Assembly: GCF_000467105.1 (NCBI RefSeq)
Contig: NZ_BATI01000007.1
Location: 148,303-212,302, forward strand
Length of the DNA stretch: 64,000 nt
Direction: 5' to 3'
From: Aquipseudomonas alcaligenes NBRC 14159
Lineage (GTDB): Bacteria > Pseudomonadota > Gammaproteobacteria > Pseudomonadales > Pseudomonadaceae
How positions within the stretch are numbered: the stretch's first letter is position 1; every line of letters begins with the position of its first letter. Of the stretch, positions 37,289 to 47,200 are shown one piece after another. Made by a program: the position numbers and the translations under genes. Below the pieces are notes generated by a model. That model did no database searches. It worked only from the letters and a program-made list of their open reading frames with translations, and was not told the origin of the DNA.

Positions 37289-37492
37289 ATGAGCCTGGAC
37301 AACCCGCAAACCATCTTCCTGGTCGTGGTCAACGACGAGCAGCAGTACGCCATCTGGCCGGCCTACAAGGCCGTGCCGGCCGGCTGGAAGGAAGACGGCG
37401 TGCGCGGCGACAAGGCGACCTGCCTGGCGTACATCGCCAGCGTCTGGACCGACATGCGTCCGCGCAGCCTGCGCGAGGCCATGGACGCCTGA
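37289..37492 (+). CDS. MbtH-like protein
   Basis: The 67-residue protein has the MbtH signature: NDEQQYAIWPAYKAVPAGWK and SVWTDMRPRSLREAM, with the conserved tryptophans. MbtH-like proteins bind adenylation domains and are needed for their folding or activity. The ATG at 37289 has a GAGGGA ribosome site nearby and is preferred to a TTG six codons upstream. Its TGA overlaps the thioesterase ATG (TGATG). Confidence 0.95.
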   Translation: MSLDNPQTIFLVVVNDEQQYAIWPAYKAVPAGWKEDGVRGDKATCLAYIASVWTDMRPRSLREAMDA

Positions 37493-38217
37493 TGCAGCTG
37501 TTCTGCCTGGCTCATGCCGGCGCCAGCGCCATGCCCTACGCACGCTGGCGCAAGCGCCTGCCGCGTTGGCTGGAAGTCTGCCCGCTGGAGTTGCCAGGTC
37601 GCGGCGCCCGCGAGGGTGAGCCGCTGTGCCAGGACCTGCCGGCGCTGCTGGCCGACCTGAGGCAGGCCTGGTCGCGCGAATGCAGCGGTCCGTACCTGCT
37701 GTGGGGGCACAGCCTGGGCGCAATGCTCGCCTTCGAGCTGGCCCAGGCGCTGATCGGCGAGGGGCATGAGGCGCCGCTGGCGTTGTTCGCCTCGGCCTCG
37801 CGTGCGCCCTCGCGACGCCTGCAGGCGCCGCGCATGACCACACGCAGCGATGGCGAGCTGTTCGCCGGCCTCGATGGCTTCGCCCGCTTGCCACGCGAGC
37901 TGCTGGCCGACCCGCTGTTCCGTCGCGAACTGTTGCCGGTGCTGCGCAGCGACTTTGCCCTGGCCGAGAGCTACCGCTACCAGCGCCGTGCGCCTTTGCC
38001 CTGCGCCCTGCATGTGCTGGGCGCGCGGCGCGACTGCCTGAGCGAGGACGACCTGCGCGCCTGGCGCCGCGAAACCTCCGGCACCTTCACCCTGGAATGG
38101 CTGGATGGCGATCACGCCTACCTGCGCCCCCAGGAAGAAGAACTGCTGTCCCTGATCGAATTCCATGCCTCGCGCCTGCTGCGGCGCGAGGCGGCTGGCG
38201 TGCCACTGGGCGCCTAG
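37492..38217 (+). CDS. Type II thioesterase (NRPS editing)
   Basis: The 241-residue alpha/beta hydrolase removes misloaded groups from NRPS carrier domains. It contains the nucleophile motif WGHSLGAMLAFELA, a downstream Asp region near LGARRDCLSEDD and His in DGDHAYLR. It overlaps mbtH by one base and lies 22 bases before the first NRPS. It is separate from the thioesterase domain that ends the second NRPS. Confidence 0.93.
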   Translation: MQLFCLAHAGASAMPYARWRKRLPRWLEVCPLELPGRGAREGEPLCQDLPALLADLRQAWSRECSGPYLLWGHSLGAMLAFELAQALIGEGHEAPLALFASASRAPSRRLQAPRMTTRSDGELFAGLDGFARLPRELLADPLFRRELLPVLRSDFALAESYRYQRRAPLPCALHVLGARRDCLSEDDLRAWRRETSGTFTLEWLDGDHAYLRPQEEELLSLIEFHASRLLRREAAGVPLGA

Positions 38218-38239
38218 CCACTCTTTGCGAGGTTCTGCC

Positions 38240-41200
38240 ATGAACGCACCTGTCCCGAGCATCATTGCCCTGCAATGGGCGCCGCTGTCCTTCGCCCAGC
38301 AGCGGCTGTGGTTCTTCAGCCGCCTGGAAAGCGGCAGCAGCGCCTACAACATCGGCGGCTTGCTGCGTTTCGACGGGGCGCTGGACCTGGACAGCCTGCG
38401 TCATGGCCTGGACCAGGTGTATTCACGCCACGCCGCGCTGCGCACCGTATTCCGTGAACAGGATGGCCTGGCCCAGCAGGCCGTGCTGCCGGCCGGCCCG
38501 ATGCCGCTGGAGATCATCGACCTGTCGCTGGGTAGCGAACGCGTCGAGGCATTGGCTCGCGACTTTATAGAGGCCGACTACGACCTGACCCGTGGCCCGC
38601 TGGTGCGCTGCGTCTTGTATCGGCTCGGCGAAAACAGCCACGCCCTGGCCGTGGGCATGCACCACATCATCTCCGACGCCTGGTCGGTGCGGGTGATGGT
38701 CGAGGAGATGGCCGAGTTCTATCGTGCCCGCCAGCAGAACCGCCAGCCGTTCATGACCCCGCAACCGCTGCAATACAGCGAATATGCCGTGGGCCAGCGC
38801 GAGTGGCTGGATAGCGAGGCCGGCACCCGGCAAATGACCTTCTGGCGCGAGCGCCTGGGCGGCGAGCAGCCGCCACTGAGCCTGACCCCGGACTTCCCGC
38901 ACAACGCCCAGGCCGCACGCCGTGCCGCCTACCGCACGCTGCAGGTCGAGCCGGCGCTGGTGGCGCGTCTCAGCGACCTGGCCAAGGCCAATGGCGCAAC
39001 CCTGTTCACCGTGTTGCTGGCGGCCCTGCAGCTGCAGCTGGCGCGCCTGTCCGGCCAGCGCGAAGTACGCATCGGCGTGCCGGTGGCGGGCCGCGCCAAG
39101 GGCTTCGAGCGCCTGGTCGGTTTCTTCGTCAACACCCTGGTGCTCAAGGCCGAGCCGCGCCCCGAGCTGTCGGTAGCCAAGTGGCTGGAGCAGACCCGCG
39201 CCGGCCTGAAAGAGGCCCAGGCCCATCAGGAGATGCCCTTCGAGCGTCTGGTGGAAGAACTCGCGCCGAGCCGCAGCCTCGGCCAGCAGCCGCTGTTCCA
39301 GGTGGCCTTCAACTACCGGCGCCAGCACCCGCTGGCGGCCAACTGGCTGCCGGGCATCGAGACCGCGCTGGACGAGGTGCCGTCCAGCCAGATTCCCTTT
39401 GACCTGGCCCTGGACGCGGTGCGCGACAAGGGCGACCAGTTGTCGATCAATTTCGCCTACGCCGTCGACCTGTTCACCGAAAGCAGCATCGAACGTCTGA
39501 TCGGCGGCTTCCTTGAGGTGCTCGACGGCTTCGCCGCCTCGCCGCAGGCCGCGCTGGGCGAGCTGGAGCTGGTCAGCAGTGGTGAGCGTCGCTTGCTGGC
39601 CGACTGGAATAGTCCGCGCCAGTCCTTCGATGCCGCGCGCCTGCTGCCTGGGCTGATCGCCGAGCAGGCACGTCTGCGCCCCGAGGCCATTACCCTGGTG
39701 CATGGTGCCGAGCGTATTTCGTTCTCCGAACTGGAGGACCGCGCCAATCGCCTGGCCCAGCTGCTGGCCGCCCGTGGCGTGCGTCCGGAGTCCCGCGTCG
39801 GTGTGTCGCTGGAGCGCGGCAACGGGATGATTATCGCCATGCTGGCGGTGCTGAAATCCGGCGGTGCCTTTGTGCCGCTGGATCCGGACTATCCACGCGA
39901 GCGCCTGTCCTACATGGTCGAGGACTCTGGGCTGAACTGGCTGATCACCAGCTCCGATCTGGCCGAGCGTCTGCCGCTGGGTGAGGGCGTCGAGCCGCTG
40001 TATCTGGATCAGCTGGATCTGTCTGCGTTTGATTCGTCAGCGCCTGCGGTACAGCTGCATCCGCTGAATCTGGCTTACCTGATCTACACCTCCGGTTCCA
40101 CCGGCCAGCCGAAAGGCGTGGCGGTGAACCACCTCGGCCTGAGCATGCATGTGCAGACCATCGGCCAGCGCTACGGCATGACCCCGGATGATGTCGAGCT
40201 GCACTTCGCCTCGATCAGCTTCGACGGCGCCCTGGAGCGCTGGACGGTGCCCTTGGCCTTCGGCAGCCGCCTGGTGATCCGTGACCAGGAACTGTGGAGC
40301 GCGGAGAAGACCTGCCAGGTGATCGCCGCCGAAGGCGTGACCATTTCCTGCCTACCGCCGAGCTATGCCCAGCAGCTGCTGGACTGGGTCGAATCGCAAG
40401 GCCTGCATCTGCCGGTCCGCTCCTGGACCCTGGGTGGTGAAGCCTTTACCCGCGAAACCTACGAGCGCCTGCAGAAGGTGCTGCAGCCGCAACGGATCAT
40501 CAACGGCTATGGCCCGACCGAGACGGTGGTGACCCCGCTGATCTGGGAAGCCTATCCGGGCGACAGTTTCGAGGCGGCCTACGCCCCCATCGGCAATCCG
40601 GTCGGCCCACGCAGCCTGTATGTGCTGGATGCCGATCTGAACCTGCTGCCCATCGGTGTGGCGGGGGAGCTGTATATCGGCGGTGAAGTCGGCCTGGCCC
40701 GCGGCTACTTCCAGCGTCCGGAGCTGACTGCCGAGCGCTTCCTGCCTGACCCGTTCGGCGCCGCCGGCGAGCGCATGTACCGCACCGGCGACCTGGTGCG
40801 CTGGCGCGAAGACGGTACCCTGGATTACCTGGGTCGCGTCGACCATCAGGTGAAGATCCGTGGCTTCCGCATCGAGCTGGGCGAGATCGAGAGCCAGCTG
40901 CTGGCACTCGATGGCGTGCAGGAAGCGGCGGTCATCGCCCGTGAGACGCCGACCGGCAAGCAGCTGGTGGGCTATGTGGTAGCCAAACACCCCTCTCCCT
41001 CCGCGAGAGGGGACGGGGGTGAGGGAGATTCCGAGCTACACGGTGAATCCCTCACCGGTACGCCGGCCGGCCCAGCCCTCTCCGAGAGGGAGCTGCGCAC
41101 AGAGCTTGCCAAAGTCCTGCCGGACTATATGGTCCCCGCGCAGATCATCGCCCTGGAAAAACTGCCGCTGACCCCGGCCGGCAAGCTGGATCGCGCCGCG

Positions 41201-44200
41201 CTGCCGGAACCGACCTGGCAGAGCCAGGACTACGAGGCCCCGCAAACCGATAACGAGCGCATCCTCGCCGCCATCTGGGCCGACGTACTGGGTGTGGAGC
41301 GGGTAGGGCGCCAGGATCATTTCTTCGAGCTGGGGGGCGATTCCATCGTCGCCTTGCAGGTGGTCAGTCGTGCACGCCAGCAGGGACTGGGCCTGACGCC
41401 CAAGGACCTGTTCCAGCAGCAGACCCTGGCACAGCTGGCCGGAGTCGCCCGCCTTGTGGCCGCCCCGCTGGCCGAGCAGGGGCCGGTGACCGGCACCGCA
41501 CCGTTGCTGCCGATCCAGGCCCGTCTGTTGGCACGTGAAGGCCTGGCGCCGTGCAACCAGTACCTGCTGCTGGAGCTGGCCGAGCCGCTGTCGGCCGGCC
41601 AGCTGGAACAGGCGCTGCAAGCCCTGGTTCAGCATCACGACGCCCTGCGGCTGCGCTTTGAACCGCGTGATGGTCAGTGGCGCCAGGTACATGCCGCCGA
41701 AATAGCGGGTCCTCTGCTGCAACGGGTCGAACTGGCTATCAGCGAAGACCCGCAGCCGCACTACGATGCCGCCCAGCGCAGCATCGACCCGGCCAGCGCC
41801 GCACAACTGCGCGGTCTCTATCTCACCCAGCCAGGCCAGGCTGATCGCCTGCTGCTGTCCATACACCATCTGGTGGTCGATGGCGTGTCCTGGCGCGTAC
41901 TGCTGGAAGACCTGCAGCGTGCCTGCCTGCAACTGGCCAGCGGCCTGGCAGTGCAGCTGCCGGCCAAGACCAGCGCCTTCAAGACCTGGGGCGAGCGCCT
42001 GGCGGGCTGGAAAGCCGAGGCCCAATTGCCGTACTGGCAGGCCCAGCAGGTTGCCGGTGGCGAGCTGCCGTTACTGAGCCAGGAATCCGGCAGCGAAGGC
42101 ACTCGCGAGCGCATCGAGCTGAGCCTGGATGCCGCCTTCACCCGCGAGCTGCTGCAGGCCGGCCAGCGGGCCTATCGCCTGCGTGCCGACGAACTGCTGC
42201 TGACTGCCCTCAGCCGCGTGCTCTGCGCCTGGAGCGAGCAGCCGGCGCTGACCCTGCACCTGGAGAGCCATGGCCGCGCGCCGCTGTTCGAGGATATCGA
42301 CCTGTCGCGCAGCGTCGGCTGGTTCACCAGCCTCTACCCCATGCGCCTGCAGCCCGAGACCGAGATGGCTGCCAGCCTCAAGGCGATCAAGGAGCAGCTG
42401 CGCGCCGTGCCCGATCTGGGCCTGGGCTTTGGTCTACTGGCCCAGCAAGGCCAATTGACCGAGCGCGCCCCGCAACTGCTGTTCAACTACCTGGGCCAGT
42501 TCGAAGAGGGCGAGGGCGGCTTGCGTCTGCGCGAAGGCGGCCTGTGGCGCGAAGCCGATGCGCCCATGGATGCTCCATTGGTCATCAACGCCGAGCAGCG
42601 TGGCGGTGCCCTGCAGCTGCACATCGACTTCAACCCTGCGCAGCTGGCGCGCACCACCCTGGAGGGCCTGGTCGCACGCCTGCAGGATGAGTTGCACAGC
42701 ATCGCCCAGCATTGTGCCAAGGTCTCGCCACGGCTGACGCCCAGCGATGTGCCGCTGGCCGGTCTGAGTCAGGTCGAGCTGGATGCACTGGCCGGCGTGG
42801 AAGACATCCACCCGCTGTCGCCGCTGCAGCAGGGCCTGCTGTTCCACAGCCAGCTGGAAGGTGCCGGCAGCTATGTCAGCCAGTTGCTGCTGCCGTTCAC
42901 CGGCCTCGATCCGCAGCGTCTGCAGAATGCCTGGCGCCAGGTGCTGGCGCGCCACGGTGTGCTGCGCAGCCGCTTCCTGCTGGGCGAGCGCCCGCTGCAA
43001 CTGGTGCAGGCCGAGGTCGAGCTGGACTGGCAGGATCTCGACTGGCGCGGCGTTGCCGATTTCGAGGCGCAGCTGCAGGCCTTCTGCAGCGCCGAGCGTG
43101 AGCGCGGCTTTGCCCTCGACCAGGCGCCGCTACTGCGCCTGGCGCTGATCCAGCGCGGCGCCGGCGACTTCGTGCTGGTCTGGACCCTGCACCACCTGCT
43201 GCTGGACGGCTGGAGCAACGGCCTGCTGTTCGCCGAAGTCCTGGCCCTCTACCACGGCGACCGCCTGCCGGCGCCGGGCGGCCAGTTCCGTGACTATATC
43301 CACTGGCTCGATGGCCAGGATGCGGCGACCGAGCAAGCCTTCTGGCGTGAACAGCTGGCCCCGCTGGAGGGCGCCACCCGCATCGCCGGCTGCCTACCGT
43401 GCCGCACACCGGGGCAGGGCCATGCTCGTCATCCGCTGCCACTCGATAGCGCCACCGAACAACGGATTCGCAGCTTCGCCCAACGTCACGGCCTGACCCT
43501 CAACACCCTGGTACAGGCCGCCTGGGCCTTGCTGCTGGCGCGCCTGACCGGCAAGCGCAGCCTGTGCTTCGGCGCCACCGTGGCCGGACGCCCCACCGAG
43601 CTGGCCGGCAGCGAGCAGATGCTTGGCCTGTTTATCAACAGCCTTCCCGTTGCCGTGCAACTGCCGGCCGAGCAGCTGCTGGGCGACTGGCTGGCCGCGC
43701 TGCAGGTGCAGAACCTGCAGCTGCGCGAGCACGAGCACAGCCCGCTGCACGATATCCAGCGCTGGGTCGGCAGCGCCGGCGAGGCGCTGTTCGACAGCCT
43801 GTTGGTATTCGAGAACTACCCGCTGGGCGAGGCCCTCAAGCAGGCCGAGCGTGGCGAGCTGCGCTTGGGCCTGCCGCAGAGCCACGAGTTCACCCATTAC
43901 CCGATGACCCTGGCCGTGCTGCCGGGCAGCCGCCTGGAGCTGTTGCTGGCCTACGACCGTGCGCATTTCGATGCCGACGGCATCGCCCAGGTCGAGGCGT
44001 TGCTGCGCCAGGCCCTGGCGCAGGTCTGCGGCGACCCAGCGCGTGCGCTGGGCAGCCTGCAACTGAGTTCCGCCGATGAGCAGGCACGTCTGGCCCAGTG
44101 GAACACTCCGCGCCAGGCCTTCGATGCCGCACGCCTGCTGCCCGCGCTGATCGCCGAACAGGCCCGCCTGCGTCCTGAGGCCATCGCCCTGGTGCATGGC

Positions 44201-47200
44201 GGTGAGCGGATTGCCTTCGCCGAGCTGGAGTCTCGCTCCAACCAACTGGCCAATCTTTTGGTTTCCCACGGCGTACAGCCGGAGTCGCGTGTCGGCGTCT
44301 CGCTGGAACGCGGCAACGCGATGATCGTGGCCATGCTGGCGGTGCTGAAATCCGGTGGTGCTTTTGTGCCGCTCGATCCGGACTATCCGCGTGAGCGCCT
44401 CAACTACATGGTCGAGGACTCGGGCCTGCAGTGGCTGATCACCTCGTCCGATCTGACCGAGCGCCTGCCGCTGTCCTCTTCGGTTGAACCGCTGTATCTG
44501 GATCAGCTGGATCTGTCCGCGTTTGATTCGTCAGCGCCTGAGGTACAGCTCCATCCGCTGAATCTGGCCTACCTGATCTACACCTCCGGCTCCACCGGCC
44601 AGCCCAAGGGCGTGGCGGTGAATCACCTCGGTCTGACCATGCATGTGCAGACCATCGGCCAGCGCTACGGCATGACCCCGGATGATGTGGAGCTGCATTT
44701 CGCCTCGATCAGCTTCGACGGGGCCCTGGAGCGCTGGACGGTGCCGCTGGCCTTCGGCAGCCGCCTGGTGATTCGCGATCAGGAACTGTGGAGTGCGGAG
44801 AAGACCTGCCAGGTGATTGCCGACGAAGGCGTGACCATTTCCTGCCTGCCGCCGAGCTATGCCCAGCAGCTATTGGATTGGGTCGAATCGCAAGGCCTGC
44901 AACTGCCGGTGCGCTCCTGGACCCTGGGTGGCGAGGCCTTTACCCGCGAAACCTACGAGCGCCTGCAGAAAGTGCTGCAGCCGCAGCGCATCATCAACGG
45001 CTACGGCCCGACCGAGACGGTGGTGACCCCGCTGATCTGGGAAGCCTTCCCCGGCGACTCCTTCGAGGCGGCCTATGCGCCCATCGGCAACCCGGTCGGC
45101 CCGCGCAGCCTCTATGTGCTGGATGCCGAGCTGAATCTGCTGCCCATCGGCGTGGCCGGTGAGCTGTATATCGGCGGTGAAGTCGGCCTGGCCCGTGGCT
45201 ACTTCCAGCGTCCCGAGTTGACCGCCGAGCGCTTCCTGCCTGATCCGTTCGGCGCCGCTGGTGAGCGCATGTACCGCACCGGCGACCTGGTGCGCTGGCG
45301 TGCGGATGGCACCCTGGATTACCTCGGTCGCGTCGATCATCAGGTGAAGATCCGTGGCTTCCGTATCGAACTGGGCGAGATCGAGAGCCAGCTGTTGGCC
45401 CTCGAAGGCGCACAGGAAGCGGCGGTGATCGCCCGCGAGACGCCAACCGGCAAACAGCTGGTGGGCTATGTCGTACTGAAACACCCCTCTCCCTCCGGGA
45501 GAGGGGACGGGGGTGAGGGAGATTCCGAGCTGCACGCTGAGTTTGAGTTGCACACCGAGCCCCTCACCGGTACGCCGGCCGCCCCAGCCCTCTCCCAAGG
45601 GGAGAGGGAGCTAAGAGCCGAGCTGGCCAAGGTACTTCCGGACTATATGGTCCCCGCGCAGATCATCGCCCTGGAAAAACTGCCGCTGACCCCGGCCGGC
45701 AAGCTGGATCGCGCTGCGCTGCCGGAACCGACCTGGCAAAGCCATGACTACGAAGCCCCGCAGACCGATAACGAACGCATCCTTGCCGCCATCTGGGCCG
45801 AGGTGCTGGGTGCGGAGCGGGTAGGGCGCCAGGACCATTTCTTCGAGCTGGGCGGCGACTCCATCGTCGCGCTCAAGGTGGTCAGCCGCATCCGCCAGCA
45901 GGGCCTGCAGTTGCCGCTCAAGGCGCTGTTCGAGCAGAGCCGCCTGGCCGACTGTGCGGCTGCCCTGCAACGCGAAGCCGTCGATGCACCGGTGCTGCGC
46001 GCGCTGCCGCGGGGCGGCGACCTGCCGCTCTCGCATGCCCAGCATCGCCTGTGGTTCCTCAACCGTCTGGACCCGAGCAACGGCGCCTACCACATGCCGG
46101 CAGGCCTCGACCTGCAGGGGCGTCTGGACCGCCAGGCGCTGCAGGCCGCTTTCGACCAGTTGGAAGCGCGCCACGAGGCGCTGCGTACGCGCTTTGTCGA
46201 GGTGGGTGGCGAGGCGCGCCAGCGCATTCTGGCGCCGCAGGGCCAGCGCATCGACTGGTTCGACCTGCGTGAACTGCCGGCCAGTGAGCGTGAAATCGAG
46301 GCGCGCGATTATGCGCAGAAGCTGCTCACGCGCCCGTTCAACCTGGCTTCCGAGCCGCTACTGCGGGTGAGCGTGCTGCGCCTGGCCGATCAGGAGTACC
46401 GCCTGCTGCTGGTCCAGCACCACATCGTCTCCGATGGCTGGTCGATGCAGCGTTTCATCGGCGAGTTCGCCGCCGCCTACGCGGCGTTCGCCGAGGGTCG
46501 TACCGCGCAGTTCGCGCCGCTGCCGCTGCAGTACGCCGACTATGCCCAGTGGCAGCGCGACTGGCTGCAGTCCAGCGAGGCCACGCGCCAACTGGATTAC
46601 TGGAAGGCGCGCCTGGGTGAACACCAGCCGCTGCTGGAGTTGCCCACCGACCATCCACGCCCGGCTCAGGGGGCGCGCCAGGGCCTGCGTTGGCGCTTCG
46701 AGCTGTCGCCGTTGCTCACCGCGCAACTGCGCGCTTTGGCCCAGCGTGAGGGAAGCACACTGTTCGGCCTGTTGTTGGCGGCCTGGCAGACCTTGCTGCA
46801 CCGCTACAGCGGCCAGGAAGATATCCGCGTCGGCGTACCGGTGGCCGGGCGTAGCCTGGCGGAAATGGACGGCGTGCTCGGTTGCTTCATCAACACCCTG
46901 GTGCTGCGCGGCGAGCCGGCGGGGCTTAAACCCTTCCGCGAGCTGCTCGGCGAACTGGCCCAGGCCAGCCGTGATGCCCTGGCCAACCAGGAATTACCCT
47001 TCGACCAGTTGGTGGAGGCCCTGCAACCGACCCGCAGCCTGAGTCATCACCCGCTGTTCCAAGTGGCATTCAACCATCAGCAGGTGGACTTCAGCGCCCT
47101 CGGCTGCCTGCCGGGCCTGCGCGTGCAACCGCATGACCCGGGCGCCGCCGGCGCGCAGTTCGACCTGGCGCTGGATACCGAGGAGGCGGCCGATGGCAGC

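Noticed and set aside
37246..37491. An N-terminal extension of the thioesterase overlapping mbtH
   Set aside because: The extra codons are out of frame with, and overlap, a convincing MbtH-like gene; the ATG at 37492 gives the normal thioesterase length.
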